Source of the DNA: Actinomycetota bacterium
GTDB taxonomy: Bacteria > Actinomycetota > Thermoleophilia > Miltoncostaeales > Miltoncostaeaceae
Assembly (NCBI GenBank): GCA_005788075.1
Contig: SXZC01000144.1
Location: forward strand, 1-17,698
Direction of reading: 5' to 3'
Length of the DNA: 17,698 bases
Shown here: piece after piece, positions 5,778 through 12,919 of the stretch
Position numbering within the stretch: position 1 is the stretch's first letter
Layout of the letters: every line of letters starts with the position of its first letter
Notes under the pieces: generated by a model
Seen by the model: only the letters and a program-made list of their open reading frames with translations
What the model was told of the DNA's origin: nothing
Databases searched by the model: none
Made by a program: the position numbers and the translations under genes

Positions 5778-6914
5778 TCAGCTGTTGCCCGAGATCGCCG
5801 CGACGACGGCGTCGGCGCTGCCCGGGTTCGCGACCGTCTGCGACCCGCTGCCGCCCTTCACCACGTATGAGGGCGTCGCCCCCACGCCATCGGCCTGCGC
5901 CTGCTGGCGGATGGCGTTGAGGCGCGGGTAGAGGCGGTTGCCCGTGGCGTCGCGCACGAAGCGCGCGCTGGAGATTCCGCAGGAGCGGGCGATGGAGCGA
6001 AGCGCCGTGCGGTTGATCCAGTCGCCCCCGCGCGTGCTGCGCAGCGTGGCCACCTGGGCGGTGACGCACCACGTCTTGTTCTGGTTCGCCCCGGCGAGGA
6101 TGGCCAGGGCGGCCTCCATGCTGTTGGAGTCGCTGCCCATGATGATTGGGCTGAAGGTGAGGGTGGCCGACCGATCCGATGCCACGCGGGACAGCAGGCG
6201 CGTGGTGACGCTCAGGTAGGTGGCGGCGTCCGCGGGGTGGGAGAGGTCCATGTACACCATGACGGCCACGGGACCGGACCCGGCGCTGAGTCCTCGGGTG
6301 GGCATGCCCCGGGGAACTGCCGGCGCGGCGATGGCGCCCGCGCTTGCCGGGGACCCACCACCAGTGGCGGGTGCGGCGTTGCGCGAACCGGAGTTGCCGC
6401 CCGAGGAGCCTCCGCCGGTACCGCTGCCCGCTGCCGGGGTGATGGGGCGCGAGCCGGCACCACTCCCCCCGCTGCTTCCCCCGGACGACGGGTTGGACGG
6501 GCGGTTGCCCGGGCTCCCGCTCCCGTTGCCGTTGCCGTTGCCGCCGGGGCTCGTGCTGGGTCCGGGCGCTGGCGCGGTGGGCGGCCGGACGATGACCGGT
6601 GGCGCCACGGGCGTTGCGGGTGCTGAGGGCGGGGTGATGATCGGGTTTGGCGCCGGGCGACCGCCGCCGTTGGAGCCGCCCGCTCCGCCATTGCCCCCAT
6701 TGCCGCGGCCGCCGTTGTTGCCATTTCCCCCGTTACCGCCATTGCCGCGACCGTTGTTCTGGGCCAGGGAGGCCCGATCGGCGCCGGCGGCAGGCTGGGC
6801 CTGGCCGGCCGCGGCCTGCGTGGCGGGTGCCCCGAGGGCGATGCCCGAGGCCACGAGGAGGATGGCACCGGACGCGGCAGTGGCCGCGGAGATGCGGAGG
6901 GACCGATTGCTCAC
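5778..6914 (-). CDS. Secreted protein with Gly/Asn-rich stalk and DsbA-like domain lacking CxxC
   Basis: A 378-residue protein. Residues 1-37 form a signal peptide with a hydrophobic core (about 15-28) and Ala-rich end. Residues 52-88 are nearly all Gly and Asn, and 89-205 are rich in Pro, Gly, Ser and Thr, so the N-terminal half is a flexible stalk. Residues 215-378 look like a DsbA-like thioredoxin domain: strand VAVMVYMDL, then HPAD (226-229) at the place of the CPxC active site, a helical insert, and GVGATPSYVV (343-352) with the cis-Pro loop (P348). The catalytic cysteines are absent. The only two Cys are C283 and C312, in the helical insert. It is therefore unlikely to be an oxidoreductase of the usual kind; a binding or scaffold role is possible. 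The GTG start has no Shine-Dalgarno sequence, but CATAGT lies 6 nt upstream. Confidence 0.75.
   Translation of the reverse strand: MSNRSLRISAATAASGAILLVASGIALGAPATQAAAGQAQPAAGADRASLAQNNGRGNGGNGGNGNNGGRGNGGNGGAGGSNGGGRPAPNPIITPPSAPATPVAPPVIVRPPTAPAPGPSTSPGGNGNGNGSGSPGNRPSNPSSGGSSGGSGAGSRPITPAAGSGTGGGSSGGNSGSRNAAPATGGGSPASAGAIAAPAVPRGMPTRGLSAGSGPVAVMVYMDLSHPADAATYLSVTTRLLSRVASDRSATLTFSPIIMGSDSNSMEAALAILAGANQNKTWCVTAQVATLRSTRGGDWINRTALRSIARSCGISSARFVRDATGNRLYPRLNAIRQQAQADGVGATPSYVVKGGSGSQTVANPGSADAVVAAISGNS
6523..6540 (+). repeat. Three tandem CCGTTG units inside the stalk coding region
   Basis: Three perfect copies of CCGTTG, coding Gly-Asn repeats on the minus strand (around residues 125-130 of the secreted protein). 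Such short in-frame repeats can gain or lose units by slippage without breaking the frame. Confidence 0.6.
6657..6758 (-). repeat. Degenerate Gly-Asn coding repeat tract
   Basis: This tract codes about 34 residues that are almost only Gly and Asn with single Arg, Ala and Ser. On the plus strand the units are variants of CCATTGCC and CCGTTGTTGCC separated by GCC and GCGG. It forms the first part of the stalk of the secreted protein. Confidence 0.6.
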
Positions 6915-6920
6915 GTGCCG

Positions 6921-6926
6921 ACTATG
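6921..6926 (-). promoter_or_regulatory. -10-like element of the secreted DsbA-like gene
   Basis: On the minus strand CATAGT ends 6 nt before the GTG at 6914, the same geometry as the leaderless promoters at 74 and 2142. The match to TATAAT is 4 of 6 and no -35 is seen. An alternative reading of this region is the leader ORF at 6922-6966. Confidence 0.3.
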
Positions 6927-6966
6927 ACGGATCAGCAGCGAAAGACCCGCTCAGCGCGGGAATCAC
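6922..6966 (-). CDS. Possible 14-codon leader ORF with a good ribosome binding site
   Basis: GTG at 6966 opens a 14-codon frame ending at TAG (6924-6922), 7 nt before the start of the secreted protein gene. AAGGAG (6979-6974) lies 7 nt upstream of this GTG. It is one of the few strong Shine-Dalgarno sequences in the window, and the real gene downstream has none. The frame overlaps a hairpin (CCCGC/GCGGG, 6946-6960). It may be a coupling or attenuation leader, or a chance match. The peptide has no recognised motif. Confidence 0.25.
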   Translation of the reverse strand: MIPALSGSFAADPS

Positions 6967-7015
6967 ACACAATCTCCTTACAAGGCGTTCCGCCGTGACT
7001 GCCGCCGCGGGTGGG

Positions 7016-7753
7016 TCAGGTGCGCGCGGCGGGCGCCGGGGCGGGATCGGCTGCGCGCGGGGCATCCCCGCGGCTGGCCGCCTGGCCCAGCACCACCCAC
7101 GAAATGCGCGCGAAGTGCGCCGCGCCTGCGACCCCGGCGTGCATGGAGCGCCCGCGCGATGCCCGCATGAGCACGGGGATCTCCGTGATGCGAAAACCGG
7201 CCCTGTGCAGGTCGATCAGCAGGCTCGTCTCGGTGAGGCCCGCGGGAAAGCCATCGTCCGCGATGCGCGCGGCGATCGAGGGCCGCAGCGCGCGCAGGCC
7301 GGAGGTCGGATCGGTGAGGCCGAGTCCACCCACCTCGCGGGCCATCCACCGGCACGCGGCCATTCCGGCGCGGCGCAACCCCGGGATGCGGTAGCCGGGT
7401 GAAGGGCCCAGGAAGCGCGATCCCAGCACCAGGTCGCATCCGTCGAGCGCGTCGGCGAGGCGAGGGAGGTCGGGCGCGCGGTGCTGGCCGTCCCCGTCCA
7501 TCTGCAGCACGAGATCCACCGGCTCGTCGAGCGCCTCGCGGTAGCCGGCCTGAAGGGCACCGGCATAGCCGGCGTGGGCGGGCAGCCGCAGCACGTCCGC
7601 CCCGGCGGCCGCCGCACAGTCCGCGGTGCAGTCATGCGAGGCGTCGTCGACCACGATCACGCGCGCGGCGGGCATCGCCTGACGCGCTCCGCGCACGACG
7701 GCATCGATCGCGATGGCCTCGTCGCGCGCGGGTATGACGATCGCCGCCCTCAT
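7016..7753 (-). CDS. Family 2 glycosyltransferase, polyprenyl-phosphate-sugar synthase type
   Basis: A 245-residue GT-A fold enzyme resembling dolichyl/polyprenyl-phosphate mannose synthases (DPM1/Ppm1 group). It starts with the family opening VIPARDEA, has DDAS (36-39) for nucleotide binding and DGDGQH (86-91) in the place of the metal-binding DxD, then a GSR stretch and DPTSGLRAL, typical of the group. There is no C-terminal membrane domain, so it is probably peripheral. The open frame runs upstream to 7891, but that part lies in the next gene; the ATG at 7753 gives the correct family start and follows a -10-like TATCGT by 8 nt. Next to a GT-C enzyme, it is likely to make the lipid-linked sugar that enzyme uses. 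The sugar is unknown. Confidence 0.88.
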   Translation of the reverse strand: MRAAIVIPARDEAIAIDAVVRGARQAMPAARVIVVDDASHDCTADCAAAAGADVLRLPAHAGYAGALQAGYREALDEPVDLVLQMDGDGQHRAPDLPRLADALDGCDLVLGSRFLGPSPGYRIPGLRRAGMAACRWMAREVGGLGLTDPTSGLRALRPSIAARIADDGFPAGLTETSLLIDLHRAGFRITEIPVLMRASRGRSMHAGVAGAAHFARISWVVLGQAASRGDAPRAADPAPAPAART

Positions 7754-7761
7754 GGGGGTGC

Positions 7762-7767
7762 ACGATA
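7762..7767 (-). promoter_or_regulatory. -10-like element before the GT2 gene
   Basis: TATCGT on the minus strand ends 8 nt before the ATG at 7753, in the 23-nt gap between two genes. No -35 match is seen in the upstream coding sequence. It could be a weak internal promoter. Confidence 0.28.
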
Positions 7768-7776
7768 CGCGACCGG

Positions 7777-9327
7777 TCAGGGCGTCCACCGCCAGATCGT
7801 GGCGCGCCCGACCCGCGCCACGCGCTGCAGGTCGGCATCGGCGATGGCCTCGCGGATCGCGGCCTCGGCGACGCCCCAGTTCGTCGGCCACCCCGCGGTG
7901 CGCCGTACCGGGCCGGTCACCACGTAGCCGCCGCGGTAGTCATCCGGGTCGGGAAGGCGGTCGAGCGTGCGCGCCCGGGCACGCCCGGCTTCGTCGAGGA
8001 ATGCCGGGTCGATGTCGCGCCTGATCGGCAGGCGTTCGCGCGCCAGGTACGCGTTGAGCTTGGCCCACCACGTGTAGTCGGCCGTGAGCACGGGACCGGG
8101 CGGCAGGTCGCGCAGGGTGGCGGCCACGGATGAGGCGAGCACGACGTTGGCGCCGCGGTTGCCGGAATCGATGCGCGGTTGCACCGCCAGCACCGCCGCC
8201 ACGGCCACGGCGGGCACGAGGAGGGGACTGAGGCGCCCGTCAAGTGCGATGGCGATGAGCAGCGCTGCGGGCACCGTGAGCAGGGTGAGGAACCTCACGG
8301 GCTTGTCGACGCTGAGCAGGGTCCCCACCTCGAGGTAGAGGAAGCCCCAGGCGAGCCACGCCGCGGGAAGCACCACTGCGCGCGTGCGACGCGCGATGGC
8401 CACCCCCGCCGCGATGAGCAGCAGCGGGAGCGCGAGGAACAGCGGCGAGCGCGGATCGAGCACGCCCTCCACGAGCTGCGCCACGTATGCGGTGGTGGCG
8501 CTCCATCCGTCGGCCGGCGAGCGGAACGACCCGGCGTCGGCCGTGGCCGTGAGCGGCCAGAGGGGCCTGCCATCGAACGCGAAAACGATCACCAGGGACA
8601 CGGGGATGATCGCCAGCCCGGCCACGAAGGCCCATGCGCGGCGCCACGACGCGCGAAGCGCCGGCCAGGCCGCGAGCGCGATGACGGGGATCATCACCAG
8701 GGCGGTCTCGCGCGCGGACCACGCGGCGCCGATCGCCAGCCCGGCGCCGCCGAGCCACAGCCAGGTGCTCCTCTCGCTGCTGCCGCGGTTCGCGCGCAGG
8801 GCGGCCCATGCGGCGAGCGCGATGAACAGCGGCATCACCGCGTCGGGGCGCAGTCGCGTGGCCCAGAGCACCTCCACGGGGGCCACGGCCACGATGCCCG
8901 CGGCCACCAGCGCAGGGCGCCTGCCCACGAGCTCGCGTGCGACCAGGAAGGTGGCGAGGATGCACAGCACCGAGCATGCGAGGGGCCACGCGATGGCCCG
9001 GTAGTCGTCCGCGCCCGCGATGCGGAACACCAGGGCCACTGGCCACAGGAACGCGGCCCGCGCCCCGAACCATTCGGCCTCGCCGTCGGGGAGGAACCCG
9101 TTGGCGAGGTTCTTCGCCGCTGCCACGTAGCGGGCGTCGTCCGAGCCCAGCGCGAACTCGAGGCCGCCGAGCGCCCACCACCGGATGGCGGCCCCGATGG
9201 CCATGAGCCCGGCCACTGCCAGTGCGGTGAGCAGGCGGATGTCCCGGGCGGCCCGACCTATGCGCCTCGCGGCCCGACCCGCGATCGGCTCGCGTCGTGC
9301 CAGGGGGTCGGGTGCCCGCGTGGTCAT
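7777..9327 (-). CDS. GT-C membrane glycosyltransferase, PMT/ArnT-like
   Basis: A 516-residue polytopic protein. A basic N-terminus (about 1-30) precedes the first transmembrane helix (about 31-50). The first outside loop carries SDDARYVAAAKNLANG (62-77), the position of the conserved acidic residues used by GT-C enzymes of the PMT_2/ArnT type. Roughly ten more hydrophobic segments follow, and about 85 residues at the C-terminus form a soluble domain. These enzymes move a sugar from polyprenyl phosphate to a lipid, glycan or protein on the outer face of the membrane. The donor could come from the GT2 gene 23 nt downstream. It overlaps the flippase gene by 4 nt (ATGA). The acceptor is unknown. 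Confidence 0.83.
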   Translation of the reverse strand: MTTRAPDPLARREPIAGRAARRIGRAARDIRLLTALAVAGLMAIGAAIRWWALGGLEFALGSDDARYVAAAKNLANGFLPDGEAEWFGARAAFLWPVALVFRIAGADDYRAIAWPLACSVLCILATFLVARELVGRRPALVAAGIVAVAPVEVLWATRLRPDAVMPLFIALAAWAALRANRGSSERSTWLWLGGAGLAIGAAWSARETALVMIPVIALAAWPALRASWRRAWAFVAGLAIIPVSLVIVFAFDGRPLWPLTATADAGSFRSPADGWSATTAYVAQLVEGVLDPRSPLFLALPLLLIAAGVAIARRTRAVVLPAAWLAWGFLYLEVGTLLSVDKPVRFLTLLTVPAALLIAIALDGRLSPLLVPAVAVAAVLAVQPRIDSGNRGANVVLASSVAATLRDLPPGPVLTADYTWWAKLNAYLARERLPIRRDIDPAFLDEAGRARARTLDRLPDPDDYRGGYVVTGPVRRTAGWPTNWGVAEAAIREAIADADLQRVARVGRATIWRWTP

Positions 9328-10874
9328 CGGCGGCGCGAGAACGACAGGTTGCTGAGCGAGGTCCGGGCGTCGGCGAACTCACGCGGGGCGAGCACCCGCG
9401 CCAGCAGCACGAACACCGCGCCGCCCACGAACGACACGACCGCCAGCCACGCGAAGGCGCCCCAGAAGGTGCCGGTGTTCGCCGGCATGAGGAACGCCGG
9501 GATGAGGGCGATGGCCCCGGCGATGATTCCGGCGACCAGCACGCGCCCCTGCTGGCGCGCGAGCATGCGCAGGGACAGCTGCGGGGTGCGGCGGCGCAGG
9601 AACCACAGGGTGATGCCGGTGTTCACGTACACGGCGATGGCGCTGGCGAGGGCGAGCCCGGCCTGCTCGAGCGGACCGAGCAGGATCAGGTCGAGCCCGA
9701 TGGTGAGCACCACGGTGAAGATCGTGGCCACCATGATCTCCCGGGCGTGGTTGCCCGCCGAGAGGGTGCGGTTGAGCAGGTAGCCGATGAAGTTGCCCCA
9801 CACCGCGATGCCATAGAAGGCCAGGGGGGCGGAGATCTCCGACACGCAGGCGGAGTCGCACTTGCCGCGGCCGAACGCCACCTGGGCGATCTCGCCGGCG
9901 CCGATGAACATGAGGAGCGACAGGGGGATCGACACCAGGGCGAGGATGCCCGCGGCCCGGCGAAAGGCGTCGACGCCCTCGTTCTTGCGCGACTCGGCGA
10001 AGAAGCGCGCGATGAGCGGGAACAGCGGTGTGAGCAGGGGAAAGAGCAGCACGGTGCGCGGTGCGGAGCCGAGGGCATTGGCGAATGACAGGGCCGCGTT
10101 GCGGCCGGCCTCGAGCGACGAGGCGAAGAGCTTGTCGGTGAAGGAGTTCACCTGCTGCAGCAGCGACGCCGCCGCCACCGGGATGGCCAGCACGGCCACC
10201 GAGCCGAGGCGGGGGTGCGAGAACGCCACCTTCAGGCCGCCTCCGGCCTTCGACTCGCGGATGAACTGCGGCAGCTGCAGCGCCACCTGCAGCACGGCGC
10301 CGAGGGTGACGCCCCAGGCGGCGGCGGTGATGCCCAGGGCGCCCGCACCGAGGATGACGCCCACGAGGATTCCCGCGTTGAACGCCACGCCCACGGCGGC
10401 GGGGCCGGCGAAGCGGCCGTGCACCTGAAGGATCGCGGTGAACATCGCGGAGAAGCCCTGCAGCATGAGCGCAGGTGCCATCACGCGCAGGAGCTCCGAC
10501 GCGATGGCGGCGCGCTCGGGCCCCATGTCGAAGAACCAGATGAAGAACTCGGGGAAGATCGCGACGAGGCCGGTGATCACCACGAGGGCCATGCCGATCC
10601 AGCCGGCGATGGCCCAGAGCAGGCTCCACGCGCTGGCCGCGCCGTTCTGCTCGCGCTCCTGCTGGAAGATGGGGATCATCAGCGTGGTCAGCACGTAGAG
10701 CAGCACCGCCGCTACGGTGTTGACCACGAAGAGGGCGTTGACCAGCGCGTCGGTGTCGGCCGTGGCGCCGTACACGCCCGCGAGCACGATCTCGCGCACG
10801 AAGCCCAGGATCCGGGAGAGGATCCCGAAGAGCGCGACGACGGCGGCCGCGCGGGCGACCTGCCGGATGCTCAT
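9324..10874 (-). CDS. MurJ/MviN-family MOP flippase, probably for a glycan lipid
   Basis: A 516-residue integral membrane protein with about 14 hydrophobic segments, the usual size for MurJ/MviN proteins of the MOP superfamily, which flip undecaprenyl-linked precursors. The N-terminal family motif SRILGFVRE (20-28) is present and is followed by a TDALVNALFVVN stretch. The classical MurJ block LRRIFAEGAFSQAF (including the essential R52 of E. coli MurJ) is replaced by an uncharged VLLYVLTTLMIP sequence. A CxxxC pair (C339, C343) lies in a loop. The deviation and the glycan-operon context suggest that it flips the product of this cluster rather than lipid II. It overlaps the beta-propeller gene by 4 nt and the GT-C gene by 4 nt. 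Confidence 0.85.
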   Translation of the reverse strand: MSIRQVARAAAVVALFGILSRILGFVREIVLAGVYGATADTDALVNALFVVNTVAAVLLYVLTTLMIPIFQQEREQNGAASAWSLLWAIAGWIGMALVVITGLVAIFPEFFIWFFDMGPERAAIASELLRVMAPALMLQGFSAMFTAILQVHGRFAGPAAVGVAFNAGILVGVILGAGALGITAAAWGVTLGAVLQVALQLPQFIRESKAGGGLKVAFSHPRLGSVAVLAIPVAAASLLQQVNSFTDKLFASSLEAGRNAALSFANALGSAPRTVLLFPLLTPLFPLIARFFAESRKNEGVDAFRRAAGILALVSIPLSLLMFIGAGEIAQVAFGRGKCDSACVSEISAPLAFYGIAVWGNFIGYLLNRTLSAGNHAREIMVATIFTVVLTIGLDLILLGPLEQAGLALASAIAVYVNTGITLWFLRRRTPQLSLRMLARQQGRVLVAGIIAGAIALIPAFLMPANTGTFWGAFAWLAVVSFVGGAVFVLLARVLAPREFADARTSLSNLSFSRRR

Positions 10875-12112
10875 CCCGTCGGCTTCATCCCGTAGACCGT
10901 GCGCACGCCCGTGATCAGCAGCATGCCGTCGATCCCCACGGCCGGCGTGTACCGGCCGTCGGGGAAGGTGAACACCCGCTCGCCCGTGCGGGCGTCGAGC
11001 GCGAAGGTGCGGCCGTCACTCGGGCGCCGCGCGATGGTGGAGAACCACACGAGGTCGCCGATCACGGTGGCCGAACCCGCGATGCGCTCGCCGGCGTCGA
11101 AGGTCCAGCGCACCCCGCCGGTGACGGCATCGAGCGCGTAGAGCTTCTTGTCGTAGGAGCCCACGTACACCGTCTCGTCGCTCACCGCGGGGCTCGAGTA
11201 GGCCCAGTCGCCCACCACGCGCACCCAGGCGATCGAGCCATCACGCGAGTTGAGCGAGATGATGCGTCGGTTCACGTTGCTGGCGTAGATGCGCCCGTAG
11301 GCCACGGCGGGATTCCCGTAGAAGGTGCCCGCGCCGGCGAGGAGGCGCCCGGGGCTGGTGGTGCGCCACCGGATGCGCCCGGTCTTGGCCGAGAACGACG
11401 TGATGCGCCCGCCGTAGTCGCCCACGATCACCTGCCGGCCCGACTGCGTGAGGCTCGACTTCACCTCGCCCGTGGCGCGGGCGGTCCAGATGAGCTTGCC
11501 GGTGCGCACGTCCATGCAGAGCACCAGGCCGCCGAGCGTGCCCACGTACGCCCGGTTGCCGATGATGAGCGGCGACGACTCGGTGGAGGTGCCCACGTCG
11601 CGGCGCCAGGCGATCTGGGAGTCGTCCTGGTGCATGGCCTCGACGTAGCCGTTGATGGTGGTGAAGAGCACCAGGTCGCCCGCGATGGCGGGCGATGCCG
11701 CGGACCGCCCCGTGAGCTTGCGCCACCAGAGCACCTTGCCGGTGTCCACGTCGAGCGCATATGCACGCCGCTTGTTGGTGCCCACGAACAGGCGTCCGTC
11801 GTTGACCACCGGCGGGAACTCCAGCAGCGATCCGAGGTCCTGCTTCCACGCCTGCCGGTAGGGCGGGGGCAGGTCGAGGTCGGGGTTGGCGCGGGTGCGC
11901 TGGGCGTCGTAGCCGTACTCGGGCCAGCGGTCGGTGCCGAGCGCGCCGGTGGGCCGCTGGGCCTCCTCGAAGCCCGCGGCCGTGCCCAGCTGGTCGCCGT
12001 CGTCAAGGCCCCCGCTCACCACGGTGTACGCCACCAGCAGCAGCGCGATGGCCAGGAAGACACCGGAGATGGTCCAGGCGACGGCCTTCTGCGAGCGCGG
12101 GATGAGCCTCAC
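10871..12112 (-). CDS. Membrane-anchored PQQ-like beta-propeller protein
   Basis: A 413-residue protein with a basic start, one transmembrane helix (about 11-32) and a large extracytoplasmic domain. Seven copies of a (Y/F)ALD..TG...W-type motif are seen near residues 119, 159, 199, 239, 286, 325 and 370, about 40 residues apart, the pattern of PQQ-repeat (BamB-like) propellers. The Trp-docking residues are kept in most blades, but nothing shows binding of PQQ itself. It lies between the Wzz-like gene (15 nt upstream) and the flippase (4-nt overlap), so its role is probably structural or regulatory in glycan export or assembly at the membrane. That role is inferred only from position. Confidence 0.85.
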   Translation of the reverse strand: MRLIPRSQKAVAWTISGVFLAIALLLVAYTVVSGGLDDGDQLGTAAGFEEAQRPTGALGTDRWPEYGYDAQRTRANPDLDLPPPYRQAWKQDLGSLLEFPPVVNDGRLFVGTNKRRAYALDVDTGKVLWWRKLTGRSAASPAIAGDLVLFTTINGYVEAMHQDDSQIAWRRDVGTSTESSPLIIGNRAYVGTLGGLVLCMDVRTGKLIWTARATGEVKSSLTQSGRQVIVGDYGGRITSFSAKTGRIRWRTTSPGRLLAGAGTFYGNPAVAYGRIYASNVNRRIISLNSRDGSIAWVRVVGDWAYSSPAVSDETVYVGSYDKKLYALDAVTGGVRWTFDAGERIAGSATVIGDLVWFSTIARRPSDGRTFALDARTGERVFTFPDGRYTPAVGIDGMLLITGVRTVYGMKPTG

Positions 12113-12127
12113 GCGGGCGCCGCCCGG

Positions 12128-12919
12128 CTACGCGGCGCCGGGCTCGCGGCGGATGCCGCCGCTGATGGCCAGCGCGATGACGATGCCGATGAGGAACCCG
12201 ATGACCGCGCCGAGGATCGTGGTGCGCGCCCGGTTGGTGGTGCTGCCCGACGACGCCGCGCCGGTGGCGAGGGTGACGATGGCGGGTGCCTCGATCTGCT
12301 GCACGCGCGCCAGCTGGAGCTCCGAGGTGGTGAGCACCTCGCGCACGTCGTTGATCTGCGTGAGCAGGTCAGTGGTGGGCTGGCGGCGCGCGGCGGCGAC
12401 GAGGCGGATCTCCTCGGCGCGAAGCTGGCGCACCTGGCGCTCGAGCGTGGTGCTCACGGCGTCGTACCCGCCGCTGGCCCCGGCGAGCGCCGCCTTGGCG
12501 TAGGCGTTGGCGAGGGTGATGGCGCCCTCGCGCTCGGCCGTGGTGGCCGTGATGGTGGCGATGGCCGGCTGGTTGGTGGTCACGGTCCCGGGCGCGCGCG
12601 GCACGGCGATGTCGGTGCGCGCGCGCACCGTGGACGGCGTGAGGCCGGTCTCCGTCGCCACCGCCGCCACCACGGCGTCGCCCTGCAGCATCGTGGCGGC
12701 CGTGAGCGGGTTGGTGCCGGGCGTGGAGGCCAGGTTGCCCATCATGGTGGTGGCCTGTCCCAGGTACACCTTCGCCGACGCGGTGTAGGTGGTGTCGGCC
12801 GTGAAGGTGAAGGCGAACGCGATGAGCGCGGCCAGCACGGTGGTGCCCACCACGATCCACTTACCGCGCCAGATGGCGCGCCAGACATCCCCCAGGGTGA
12901 TCTCGCGCTCAGATGCCAC
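12128..12919 (-). CDS. Wzz-like chain-length/polysaccharide co-polymerase protein
   Basis: A 263-residue protein with the Wzz layout: a short cytoplasmic start (ITLGDVWRAIWRGKW), transmembrane helix 1 (about 21-41), an extracytoplasmic part with a helical, charged stretch around residues 155-180, and transmembrane helix 2 (about 234-256) followed by a short tail. There is no C-terminal tyrosine kinase domain and no Tyr-rich tail, so it is not a fused CapAB-type protein. It would set chain length of the exported glycan. The GTG start lies inside the ATP-grasp gene (11-nt overlap), indicating coupled translation. Confidence 0.82.
   Translation of the reverse strand: MASEREITLGDVWRAIWRGKWIVVGTTVLAALIAFAFTFTADTTYTASAKVYLGQATTMMGNLASTPGTNPLTAATMLQGDAVVAAVATETGLTPSTVRARTDIAVPRAPGTVTTNQPAIATITATTAEREGAITLANAYAKAALAGASGGYDAVSTTLERQVRQLRAEEIRLVAAARRQPTTDLLTQINDVREVLTTSELQLARVQQIEAPAIVTLATGAASSGSTTNRARTTILGAVIGFLIGIVIALAISGGIRREPGAA

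Noticed and set aside
6523..6758. CRISPR-like array in the repeat tract
   Set aside because: Units are 6-12 bp, degenerate and in frame with the stalk coding sequence. There are no spacers and no cas genes.
8179..9783. Long open frame on the plus strand (534 codons) opposite the GT-C and flippase genes
   Set aside because: Its product is a His/Gly/Arg/Glu-rich low-complexity sequence without family motifs, and it lies antisense to two well-supported membrane protein genes. It is a by-product of high GC.
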